From Sceloporus undulatus (taxonomy: Eukaryota > Chordata > Lepidosauria > Squamata > Phrynosomatidae): 64,000 bases of DNA. Both the position numbers and the translations under genes were made by a program. The notes below the pieces were generated by a model that did not search any database, was not told the DNA's origin, and was given only the letters and a program-made list of their open reading frames with translations. Location: NCBI RefSeq assembly GCF_019175285.1, contig NC_056522.1, positions 68,280,089-68,344,088 on the forward strand, given 5' to 3'. Shown one piece after another: positions 1 to 10,236 of this stretch (position 1 is its first letter; the number at the start of each line of letters is the position of its first letter).

Positions 1-822
1 ATTGAAAACAGCCGTTACAAGAGAGCTGAAAAAAGAAGTTAAGGATGCACGGTCATTTTAAATCATGATTTAATAATCCTGTTTGTACAGATGTGCAGTT
101 AAGTTTTAACTGCCAGTTTTATAATAATAATAATAATTTTTATTTATAGACCACTATTCCGGAATGATCATAGTGGTGTACAGTAAAATTGAAATACAAT
201 ACAAAAAAATTGCAAGGCCTCTCTCCCCCTCAAGATGGTGGTCAGGAGGAGGGCACTTTGTCTTCCAGGCCTGGCCTCTCTCCCCCTCAAGATGGTGGTT
301 GGAGGAGGGCTCTTTGTCTTCCAGGCCTGGCATCTCTCCCCCTCAAGATGGTGTTAATGTTACCAAAACTGTTGTAGATAGTTCTAACGTTACTTTTTAA
401 AAAAGGCACAGAGTGACCAGATGTCTCAGCCGCAAAGGAGGACAAGGCGCTACAAAATTCAAGAAAAATGTAGGATATTACAAATAAAAGCTAAAAACAC
501 TAATATAAATTCATGCTGCTGGGTAACGCTCAAAATGGAGGATGATTTGAAAACAAGTGCACTATCCACACAATTAGATACAGTTTATGATCCTGCTGAC
601 CAAGCTAGGAAAGAGCCCATACAAGGCTTTTTCTATATACTGTACGTTTTTAATAGGTAAATCACTTTTATCAAAATAAGAAACATATCTGCTTGTTTAT
701 GTTTATGCATATTAAAAAGAAAAATAATTTCATAATTCCTAGTTGTCTGTTTTGTCATTAAAAAAAGGCTACAGCTACGCTCTTTTCAAAATACCATTAA
801 CATTATAACATAGTACTCTATC
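1..822. repeat. Intergenic repeats, including a 57 bp minisatellite at 216-354
   Basis: 216-354 holds 2.4 copies of a ~57 bp unit beginning GGCCTCTCTCCCCCTCAAGA (starts at 216, 273 and 329). It sits beside an (ATA) run at 123-136 followed by TTTTTATTTATA, the look of a LINE 3' tail. At 415-460, GTGACCAGATGTC then GGAGGACAAGGC resembles an old DNA-transposon end. No gene is seen; the open frames here follow the repeat. Confidence 0.6.
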
Positions 823-1042
823 GTCCAAAATACACTGCAGACACAATCCAGTTTGAGACTGCTTTAACTGCCCTGGCTCAATGCTAGGGAATTCTGGGAA
901 CTGGAGTTTTGTGAGACATTTTACCTTCTCTTTCAGAGAGTCTGGTTCTGCAATAAACTACAATTCCCAGGACTCCCTAGCCCTAAACCAGGACAGTTAA
1001 AGCAGTCTCAAACTGGATTTATTTCTGCAGTGTGTTTTGGAC
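823..1042 (+). mobile_element. hAT-type MITE with long terminal inverted repeats
   Basis: The left end GTCCAAAATACACTGCAG and the right end CTGCAGTGTGTTTTGGAC are inverted copies, and similarity continues for over 45 bp on each side (CCAGTTTGAGACTGCTTTAA). Each half also contains an inverted ZNF143-like motif (ACTACAATTCCCAG at 958-971). Relatives lie at 24640-24842 and 24848-25051. No clear target duplication was found. Confidence 0.75.
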
Positions 1043-2996
1043 CTATGTCACAGTGTGTGTGTGCTTTCAAATTGTCTGTTGAATTATGACTACTTGTTCT
1101 TAAAGTAAATTATGCTGTAAAGTGGTGGTTTCACCTACCCCAATAGTTCAACAGATTTCTCGCCAATTAAAAGGCTTCACCCTTTAAAAAAATTGAGATA
1201 TACTGTATTACGCCTGGGAACTGTGCTGAATCAGACCAGAGACCCTATGAAGTGCAGCACTCTATTCTTGCAGTTGCCACCCTGAGGATTTAAGAGTTGA
1301 AGGGAAGCTTTCAAACAGAATGAGAGAGAGCAGCAGTAACCTGCCATTGCCCCCAGGAACTGGCATTCTTGAGTCCTACTACCAGTTGTACAGATTAGTA
1401 GTCATTACTCAACCTCATACATTATTTTCACTGGCCTGAGTGTATCAACATTTAGTTTCTTTGGATTAAACCACATGCTGGTATTGGGGAGAAGAAAAAC
1501 ATGTTAGAAGACACATCTGGCTATGTCCCAGTTTGATCAGACTTACTGAATGAATGAAACTTGTTAAATCATTTACTATGAGTCTTATTGATTCAGTGGA
1601 TCTACTTGAATTGGGACTAACACTTGGCTTTAGCACACTGGCATTTAGTTTTATATCAGCAAATCCAGGCTGTGTTTATTTATGTGCCTTCAATTTGCCA
1701 GTCGCCTTATGGTGACCCCAAGAATTTCATAGGGCTTTCTTAGGTAAGAAATCATCAGAGAGAGTTTTGCCAATTCCTTCCTCTGAAATAAAGCCTGCAG
1801 CACCTGGTATTAATTGATGGCTTCCCATCCAACTACTAACCAGGACTGATTCTGCTTAGCATCCAAGATCAGACAGGATCTGGTGCCTTGGTGGAACTTA
1901 GGCCCCTTTTGTCATGTACTGGCTGACAGTTCAGAAAGCCAAGCCCCAGTGTAAAACAGGAGAACTATAGTGTTTCACAGCATAGCAACTGGTTAGGAAT
2001 AAAGCAGTTTTGGTTATACAGTATATTAAAAGTACAGAACAGTTTAAACCTTTTCATATGCTCAGACCCAATTCTCTCCTGCTGCAAAACATCCTCTTTG
2101 CAGGAGTGCCCCCTTGTCTTTCTTGGTACCAGGCATTATCAAGGGACTGGCCTTAGCAGCTCTCAATGCCTATTACCTCCCCTTTGCATCTGCTCCTTAA
2201 CCTTCAGAAGATAACCATCCCTTCCACCCAACAACACAAAGGTATGACATAACCCATCATCCAGTAACACAAAGCAAAGCAGGTACCGCATATTTTACTA
2301 GCAAACATGGCAGGGATTCTGAGGGACTCTTATCTACATCCATATAAATATATGCTATCTACATCCATAGCACCTACTTCAATTGTATCTACTACTCTGC
2401 AGCAACAATCTTATATTCCAACCCATGATTCCTGCTGATAAAGAGACCACTGCTGCTAGGGATGCAAGTAGTCAATTGTTATTTGATCCGTCTGCTGGAC
2501 ACATTTAAAATGTCAAGATCACCCTCAGGTAAAGTGCAGAGGAGAATAAGCTACCACACAAGACCTTATTACTGTTTTGGATTTACTATAGAGGGCAGCT
2601 GCATATTATTGACCTTTATCGATCAGGTAATATGAGAACTTGATTGACGGAATGCATTAATAAATTAAGCTAGAGAACAAACATAGGCTCAATAATTCTG
2701 AAATATATCGGTGGTAAAGGGAGGTGGGGTAAACACATCAAATTGCTTTCTCCAAGAACACAGTGACAGAGGATTTACAGTACTCTGCTTGAACTTATCT
2801 TATGCACCTAGTGTGGGTCTACACAGGCAAAGATAGGAAAAAAGATAACACAAAGTTAATGTGTTTATTTGTTAATAAATATCCAGTTCACTTGCATTTA
2901 GATTAGGAGAGAAACTTAAATGTGAAGTCTGTCAAACTGTAATTTAAAATTGTTAAATGCCCACACTAAAATCCTTACCAGAATTATTTTGCTCCA
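1043..2996. other. Intergenic stretch with one old SINE (about 1669-1910, minus)
   Basis: Around 1669-1910 the text TTATGTGCCTTCAATTTGCC, then GTCGCCTTATGGTGACCCC, is the reverse of a squamate tRNA-derived/CORE-like SINE; the tRNA-like end is diverged. I see nothing else recognisable in the remaining 1.7 kb: no gene and no clear repeat family. Confidence 0.5.
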
Positions 2997-3060
2997 TTAT
3001 TATTATTATTATTAACCTTTATTTATGAAGTGCTGTAAATTTACACAGTGCTGTCCATTA
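2997..3060 (-). mobile_element. LINE 3' tail fragment
   Basis: A (TTA) run followed by ACCTTTATTTATGAAGTGCT reads on the minus strand as a LINE 3' end finishing in (TAA)n. The same tail recurs at 58983-59045 (AACTTTTATTTATAAAGCAC). The family is probably L2-like, but not certain. Confidence 0.5.
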
Positions 3061-3287
3061 CTAATTTGGGCTTGGAAGAGGAAGAAACAGCTACATGAAA
3101 ATTTGAAAACCCCATTTTTCATCCACTCCATCAAAATCCACAGTTTCTTTCCCCTTTCTCCTTCCATTATAATTTCATCTCCTTACCCCAGTGATTCTCA
3201 GACATTTTATGCTTGTGACTTCCTTGAAATCTACGTGTGGATGTTGCTCCCCCGCCACTTGATGTAGTATATGAATAAAGATATTAT

Positions 3288-3653
3288 GGCGGGGTACAAA
3301 CCGCCGCTTTGCGGCGCTCCCCCGCCGCCGCCATTTGCTCCGCGCGGGAGCCGCAGCAGCCAAACCGCGCGGCTCCCGCGCGGAGCAAAAAAGAAGCTCC
3401 ATTTCGGAGCTTCTTCTTGCGGCGCGTCTATGACGTCGCGAGGCGCCTGGCGCGGACTCGAGACGTCATAGGCGCCGCGACGCGTCTGGACGCTGTGCGT
3501 CCAATACGCAAAGATGGCGGCGCCCATGTAGAAAGGGCGCCGCCATCTTTTACGTATTGACTACGTATTAGGGTTAGGGGGGTGCGGAAGCACCGCCCCT
3601 TCCTAACCCTAATACGTATTCAATACGTATTTTTTGGCGGTTTGTAACCCGCC
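3288..3653. mobile_element. Compact CpG-dense element of six hairpins between 18 bp TIRs
   Basis: Terminal inverted repeats 3288-3305 (GGCGGGGTACAAACCGCC) and 3636-3653 match at 17/18 positions and are flanked by the same triplet TAT (3285-3287, 3654-3656). Inside are: 3302-3307/3311-3316 (6 bp arms); 3334-3354/3369-3389 (21 bp, perfect); 3391-3400/3406-3415 (10 bp); 3429-3437/3472-3480 (TATGACGTC, imperfectly extended by about 7 bp); 3510-3525/3535-3550 (16 bp, perfect, with AAGATGGCGGCGCC); 3551-3578/3602-3629 (28 bp, one mismatch). It is non-autonomous with no coding capacity. The 3 bp duplication could suggest a Harbinger-like superfamily, though TAT is not the usual TWA. I do not recognise the family. 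Confidence 0.85.
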
Positions 3654-3656
3654 TAT

Positions 3657-4512
3657 GTTTGTTTAGAGTGCATATTTTAAATTACACATTCATGTGTTAC
3701 CACATATGGATTTTAAAATTTTTTGGAGTGTGTGTGGAGTTCCTTCATGACCTCAAACTGACCTGCCAGGCTAGCAGCCATAATCCTGAAAGCAGTGGGT
3801 CAGGTAGGCAGATGAGTCAGCCTCACAAGACCCCTGACTGAGAAGCAACACTTTGGAAATTCCCCACAGAAAGGTTTGGGAGTTGCTAAAGGGAAAACCA
3901 TCACCTCCAAGAGTAAAATCTTTGTTTTAGGTCTCACACTTGATGAGTGTGATTAACTTAACTCATCTACCATCTCCCCCCCCCCCCCCATGCTTGTCAG
4001 ACCACTTTGCCTCAACAAGACAATGCAAAGCCTTTGTTTACAATGGCCAAGCAACCAAACGCCTTTTGTTCTCACCATCAAGCACCTTTGCCAGAAGCAA
4101 GATTTTGCCTATAAGTATCATCTGGGCCAGTCTGGATTTCAGCGGAAAGCCCTGTCCCTTTTAACCCTGACCTGTCTCCTGACTCCTGGTTCCTGCCCAG
4201 TCATTGTATGGCTGAGCCTCATGCCATTCCCATCATATTCCATTTGGACTCCTGAAGAAGCCTACTGGAGTAAGTATAGCCCTAGTTCTGCCTTGAACTA
4301 TTCCCTATTGCCACTCTTGATTTCCTGAGCCTTGTATGAGTGAGAGTGTGTTAGTGAATTGTGTGTTTTTCCCCCTTATAAATAAACTGGATATTAATTT
4401 TAGAAGTTTGTCTCGGCTCTATTTAATGGAATCCCCTGGTCTCTTTGTAGACACAATGGGAGGTGATTCTGTAGGGCTGTCGTAGCAGGCCCCCTCTTGC
4501 AGTATTGAGCTA
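3657..4512. other. Intergenic stretch, nothing recognised except a C run
   Basis: 3977-3989 is a C-rich run interrupted only by T at its start. The remainder has no gene, no LINE/SINE signature I can name and no inverted repeat of note. A transposon of the Tigger type begins at 4513. Confidence 0.5.
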
Positions 4513-4988
4513 CAGTGGATCCTTGTTATACACTGGGGTTTGGTTCCAAGATCCCCCGTGTATAACAAAATCCATGTATGCTCAAGTCCCATTAAGTATA
4601 ATGACATAGCAAAATGGTGTCTCTAATAAAAAAATGGAACATCAAGGTAAATTTATACTTTTTTGGAACATTTTCAAACCATGTACAGTGGTACCTCGGG
4701 ATACGAAATACCCAGGTTACGAAATTTCTGGGATACGAAAAAATCCCATAGGAAATAATTGTTCCGGGTTACGAATGTTTTTTCGGGTTACGAAAAAATT
4801 TTTGGTGCTTTTCGGCGCTATTTCACACGGAATCGCGGCTTTTCCCCATTAGCGCCTATGGCATTTCGGCTTACGAAGGCTTTTCGGGTTACGAAAGCGG
4901 CCGCGGAACGAATTAATTTCGTAACCCGAGGAAGCACTGTATGCTTAAATCCGTGTATAAAAAATCTGTGTATAAGAAGGGCCGACTA
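4513..4988 (+). mobile_element. Tigger-type MITE, split by a younger MITE
   Basis: It begins TA-CAGTGGATCCTTGTTATAC and ends AAGGGCCGACTA-TA, the TA duplication of Tc1/mariner-Tigger elements. The middle has ATCCATGTATGCTCAAGTCC. A second element (4686-4939) is inserted within it with its own TA duplication. The copy at 23882-24092 is the same family in the other orientation (CCATGGATTTTGTAATACAA there). Confidence 0.75.
4686..4939 (+). mobile_element. 254 bp Tigger-type MITE with iterated GGGTTACGAA units, copy A
   Basis: The ends CAGTGGTACCTCGGGATACG and the inverted CGTAACCCGAGGAAGCACTG are flanked by TA on both sides. Inside, seven direct units of the form GGGWTACGAA (some diverged) are spaced about 12-50 bp apart. 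Copy B (47013-47266, inverted) has the same length and appears about 95% identical by eye; copy C is at 62649-62901. Confidence 0.85.
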
Positions 4989-4989
4989 T

Positions 4990-5810
4990 AATAACAATAA
5001 TAATAAAATTCCCCTAATTAGACCCTTGGCTACACATGTACATTCAGTATTTTAACATTTTATGTAAAAAGAACAATTTAAATAAATATCAACACGTGTC
5101 AATTTTACACATTATCTCACACATAGCCACACTCACATACACCAATACTCATAAGTATGTACACAGTCATGATCTTTGATTTTCTTTCACTCACACACTT
5201 AACTCATTTGCTCTCACACAGTCACATAAAAGCATTCATTCGTTTGTGTATATTCACATATGCACAAGTGCGTATGCAAGTATGTAAAAAAAAGAGATGA
5301 AGAGTGCGACTGAGTGTGTGAATTAATGTATCTGAGGGAGTCATAAAAAGAGCATTACTGAGTGTGTGTGAGAGAATTAGTGTGTGTGAGAAAGTCAACA
5401 CACACACAGAGGTATCAAAGGTGAGTGAATTAATGTGTGTGTGACTATGAGAAAGAGTGTCATAACAATGTGTGTGAGAGAGAGTGTTTGTGAATGTGTG
5501 AGACTCAGTATCTGGGAGGGAGGGAGCACCATGCCTTTAGAGAGTTTGGGTAACAATTCACTAAGAAAGGAAGTGTGAGGGAGAAAACAAGCAAGAAAAA
5601 AGCAAGCAGCTGAGCATGTGTGTCTGTGTGCATGCGGGCAAGAGAGGCTTGTATGTGTTACAAAGAGAGAAAGGACTCCTATGTAGTACCTTTTGAGACT
5701 GAAATAAATAATTCTCAGAGGAATAGGTCAGTGAAGGAGTGTGAACAAACATATGAGTGTATGAAATGAACAAGAGAAACAGTGTGACAGAGTGTGTGAG
5801 CTAAGAGTGC
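4990..5810. repeat. Degenerate CA/TG- and GA-rich low-complexity block
   Basis: 5100-5230 is rich in CACAC and CTCAC on this strand; from about 5300 it switches to GTGTGTGAG-type text through to 5810, with repeated phrases such as GTGTGTGAGAGA and GAATTAATGTGTGTG. The open frames through here (Leu/Ser/His-rich) follow the repeat. It looks like an old, expanded dinucleotide array that has decayed. Confidence 0.65.
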
Positions 5811-7310
5811 TTGGGGAGGACAGAGAAACAGGGCCTCTGGGCCCCCGGCCCTCAAATCTCTTACCATCCCTGCCCCTTCCAATGGCTGTCCAAAGGCCTC
5901 TTTGTCCATTCTTCCTCTCCTTGGGCTCTAATCAGTCCCCACCTGGCTTACTGGACCAGAGGAGCAGCTTGTAACACACCTGTGAGTCCCCAGCTGGTCA
6001 GGAGGCCAGAGGTGGTGGTGTAGGGCAGTGGGGAGCTGAGGCACATGCTTTGCTCCATTGGCTTGTAGGAAGCAGTGTGCTTGCACCTTTTCTCGTTGGC
6101 TCGCCAGTCCAATAAGCCATTTGTTCAGGAGCAGAGTCACTGAGGTTGCTTCTCTTCTATCTCTAAGGGTGCCCATCCAGGGCCTGGTGAGGACAGCAGC
6201 CCCAAGCAAGAAGCATCACTGTCCCCCTCTGCCGCTGGGGGGCATTGTGGATGCCGGCTTTTAGCACTGGACTCAGTGGGCATGCTGGTTGAGGCTGCAG
6301 CAGCGTCTCATCCTGAGAACCAGGCAGTGGCAGGACGGGTGGAAAAAGAAATGATGGCTTGAGATGGGCCCAGTCAGACAACCATTATTCAGAGAGCTTT
6401 CTATTTTTTCTCCCTCCAAGTACCCTCCTCAACTTTATCTTCCTCTCCAGGATAGATAATGTTTGGGAAGAGGAGAGATCAGGGCCTTGAAGTTTCATCC
6501 TTCATGAGGGTCCTGTCCTCCACTTTGAGAACCACTGCCTTACCAGCAAATTTATCGGGATTAAGAGCTTCAAAACAAAATTTCCCAGTGAAGATGAGGA
6601 ATCGCTATGCAGTATCCAGTACAGAGTAGAGATGGACTATCTGGATGTAAAGAGTACACCTTCTAAAAGCTGACTTTACCAGTTGTTGGTTTAAAATCTT
6701 ATATTCTTGGGTTTAACTGAACTATTATTCTACTCATTAACAAAAATGAGTGATTTGGATCTTGTGAACTAAACATTGTAGATGTACAAGTGTGCTGGAC
6801 TAGCAAAAAGCATGAAGTAATTTTGCAAAAATCTAAGATAAGTAAACCACTAGCTGTGAAATTTATGTTTTCCCATTGTTTAGCACTGTCTCTAATTATA
6901 TTAATAACTTAATCCCAGATTTTCAAAGCCTACTTGTTTTGGGGTAAAATCTAGTTTATATCAATGAATCAAGTTAAAAAATACCATGAAGTTGCCTTTT
7001 ATCATTAGAAAATTTCCAGCTTAATTTATTTTATTTAGTTAGTTCATATCTCTGTACCCAGAAAACTACTGGGAACGTTCCATAGATACTAAAGCAAGCA
7101 GCCTAAAGGCAACATGGCATTTTATACCTGCTTGAAACAAGGATGCAATTATTAGGCAGGCATAAGAAAGTGTTCTTTACCTCTGCAATGCTATTAATCC
7201 AAGTTTGAATATGTCTTATACCTCTTAAAGTACTGAAGAAAATAAAATCGATGATTTTATTTCAAGTAATGATGTTAAATATTGGTTTACATTAGCTACA
7301 GATATAAATT
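5811..7310. other. Intergenic stretch, nothing recognised
   Basis: 5820-6370 is moderately GC-rich and contains GGGCCTCTGGGCCCCCGGCC, which may be an old transposon end, but no partner end is clear. 6370-7310 is AT-rich with no recognised gene, LINE, SINE or inverted repeat. Confidence 0.45.
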
Positions 7311-7640
7311 CACCTGTCCCTCCATATTCGCTAGGGTTAGGGGCACAAGACCCCGTGAATATGGAAAAACCACAAATAACAAAAACCCCATGTTTCTAAC
7401 CTGAGAGGACACCTCTCTAGGAATCTCTAGGTCCTCCAGTGCAACTCTGTGGTCAATGTCCAACAGACACTGACTACAGAACTGCGTTGGAGGAGGTACC
7501 AATGCCTAGTAGAATATTCTTTCTAGGAATCTCTACGTCTTTCAGTGTAACATTTAAAGTTGACCATAGAGCTGCACTGGAGGGCCTAGATATTCCTAGA
7601 AAGAAAGAGACATTGGCTTTTACCTGTGATATGTCCATTT
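7311..7640 (+). mobile_element. Tigger-type element, left end (matches the MITE at 53460-53794)
   Basis: It starts CCTGTCCCTCCATATTCGCT, then AGGGTTAGGGGCACAAGACC, and shares nearly all of the 53460-53794 MITE down to GATATTCCTAGAAAG (about 7587). After that the two differ: here it continues to TCCAGTAGATAAGACCCCCA (7642-7661). The reverse complement of that phrase, and the other MITE end, are found at 14745-14821. Confidence 0.75.
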
Positions 7641-7675
7641 CCAGTAGATAAGACCCCCACATCCTGCAGTTTGGG

Positions 7676-9474
7676 ATTTACCAAAGCCAGTCTAAACAGG
7701 GTGGGCAGTGCTGGCCCCTCAGAGACATAGGTTTGAGCACCTGCTGCAAGACCCTGCTGTCAACAGCAGCCTCAGCCGAGCCAAGCTGTCTAGCTAGTGA
7801 TGTCTAACAAGTGTGTATGGTGGCTTGTAAGTGGCACACTGATAGTCTTTGTTATAGGTCCTATGATGGCTAGAGGTGCTCGTGCACCTGTAGTCTTTGG
7901 CATGGGTGACTTGGTTTCTGGTGGTAACCTCTCAAGGATTCATGGCAGGTAGTAATGCCAGCCCTGGCCCACCTGCTAGGCATGGAGACTGATGCCTTCT
8001 TGCCCATAGAACAGGGCTAAAAGGAAACAAAGTGAGGTGTCAGAGGAACGAAAGCTGTTTCTCCTCTATGGGTGGCTTGGTCTCCAGCATGATGTATGTT
8101 TTAAATTCTTTCCAATATCTGGCAGAATGAAGGAGAAGGCTGGGGATATCTGATTCTGACCTCTGAGGAGGTTAGAGCTCACTCTGAGGGTGGGTCTGGG
8201 TCTGGCTGAATTGCCAAGGGGTCAGTTGTAATAGCATTGAGCTGCTAGTGACGCCAGGCTCAGAGCCCCAGTGTGCCAAAGGGGCAGAATCAGGAGGGGC
8301 CCCAACCAGGCAAATGGTTTAGAGAAAATCTCCCTTAGGAACTAAGACAGTCAGCACCCTCTGGACCATGTATAAATCCCAGAAGAGATAAGGTGTTGTG
8401 TAGGCAAGGCAAGCAACAAGTCACCCGAGGAGTCTGACCATGGAGATGGGATGCCATCCCATTCTGGCCCCTTGCCAGTGTCACAACAGTGAGGTTATAA
8501 GTGAAGTCTGTTTATGGCTGTAGTGGCCTAAGGCCCCAGCCCATGTCTCCCTGGAAGAATTTCAATAAGGAGAAGACTGAAGGTTTCAGGGAGTCCTGAA
8601 GGACATCCATGCTAACTAATGTGTTATAGAACAGTGTTTCCCAGGCTATCTGGTCTGAGGAAACAGCAATTGTAGATATTGTTTTATGAGAGTCTAAGAG
8701 GAGTAGCAGGTCTGGCACGGGACTGTCACTTCAACTAGTATTGCTATAGAGATAGAGAGGGACTGGGTTTACCCTGAGATTGGCAGGAATGTCAGGCATG
8801 GGTGCCCTTTGTTCCATGGCCCAATCCTATTTTCCCCTTAGTAGGCAGTCCAGGGAAAAACACAAGCTAGTGAACCCAATGGGGAGAAGAAGGATTTCCA
8901 GTTAAACCTCCAGGGTTTTAACTTGTTTAAAATGTGGATTATGGTGGATTATGTGATCAATCAGAATGGAACCTGCTCCAATCTGCTTCCACCCGAACAT
9001 TGATCACTTTGTCAACTGGTTATAGCAATGCAGGTGATATTATGGTGATTTAACTTGTAGCAATGAAGACTTTCCACTATGAAAGAGGAATGTTAATGTC
9101 TGACCACCAACTAATATTTCAGAACAATGTGCAGTTCTTTACTGGAACATCTGTGCACCTGTGTAAAATAAGACTAATTCCATGGTTAGGCAAGGGAGAC
9201 ACTGGATTAACCTTTATCTTGCAGACATTGGTGAGTCCATGCAGAAGTGTGGATGCACTCTGTGTTAACAGGGCCTGTTGTCAGAATTAACTCTGATTTC
9301 ATCTGAGGAAGAACTTGTCTAGAGACTTTTAAAAAAATCATCCAATCATCCTATAGGAAGGCTGAGGGGTCTCCGGGCTGAATGAAATGGTAACAGAGGA
9401 CTTGGCAAGGATAACACTCTGCTACACAAAAAGATCTGTCAAAGAAAAAAATCAAACTTAAATTTTAAATAGTA
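7676..9474. other. Inner part of the Tigger-bounded interval, nothing recognised
   Basis: Balanced-composition sequence with no coding potential I can defend, no LINE or SINE signature and no strong repeats. It may be decayed transposon interior or captured host DNA. GTTTCCCAGGCTATCTGGTC at 8636 resembles an old hAT end, without a partner. Confidence 0.4.
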
Positions 9475-9658
9475 CAGTGGGCCGTCAGTATCCACTGGAG
9501 ATTGGTTATCGGACCTAGCATGGATACCAAATCCATGGAAGCTCACATCACGTAAAATATAATGGCACAGTAAAATGGGAGTCCATTACATAAAATAGTA
9601 AAATCAAGGTTTGAGATGACATATATTTACAAGCTGTGGGTATACAGAGGGCTGGCAG
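9475..9658 (+). mobile_element. Tigger-type MITE
   Basis: It starts TA-CAGTGGGCCGTCAGTATCC and ends GTATACAGAGGGCTGGCAG-TA. The middle (ATACCAAATCCATGGAAGCT) is the classic CAGTCRGCCCTC...ATCCATGGA layout. Confidence 0.7.
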
Positions 9659-9859
9659 TAATTCCCTATATGGAACTTTATGCTATATGGTATATTAGAT
9701 CTGAGCATGTATGCTAGCAGAAAACAACGCGAGCAGAAAACAAGGCAAGTTCATTTTTCCAATCTCAGAAGAAGGCAGTGTTCTTTGGTATTCTTTGAAC
9801 CAGACTTTGCCAAGAAAACCTAGTCTGGGAAAGACACCCACAAAGTGGCTAACCTTATA

Positions 9860-9960
9860 ACAATAGTATACAAAGGCATCTTGTAGCACCTTGAGACCAA
9901 CTAAAAGAAAGAGATTGGCAGCATGAACCTTCATGGCTTTGAGCCCAATTCATCATATGA
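9860..9960 (+). mobile_element. Fragment of a sauropsid interspersed repeat (3' end type)
   Basis: GGCATCTTGTAGCACCTTGA, then GAGACCAACTAAAAGAAAGA and the ATTCATCATATGAAT end, is a degraded copy of the common repeat reading CTTGTGGCACCTTAAAGACT. A better copy is at 21043-21200. The class of this family is not certain to me. Confidence 0.5.
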
Positions 9961-10236
9961 ATGACAGACCTTGTCACAATAGGTCTAGAAAGCCAGGGCC
10001 CAGTTGTATGGCAAGCCCATCAGCAGGCTTTATTAGTTAAAATGTAACTATCTAGACTAGTTAACAGGTAATTGAGTTCTTCTTTTGTGGAAAATCCCCT
10101 CAGGGCTCTGCAGGATGTCTGTATGGGATCTGAAGCAGCCCCTTAGGAGAAAAACTTGTTTTTATTGTTTTAAAACACTCATGGGGGAAGGGCGGTTTCT
10201 CCTGGGATGGCGAGGAGGCTGTTTGTTTCTAATTAA

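Noticed and set aside
164-400. Open frame with repeated PLSPSRWW segments
   Set aside because: It translates a 57 bp minisatellite; another frame of the same repeat is also open.
3562-3618. Interstitial telomere repeat (TTAGGGTTAGGG)
   Set aside because: Only about two units, and they are the stem of a hairpin within the 366 bp element, so resemblance is probably chance.
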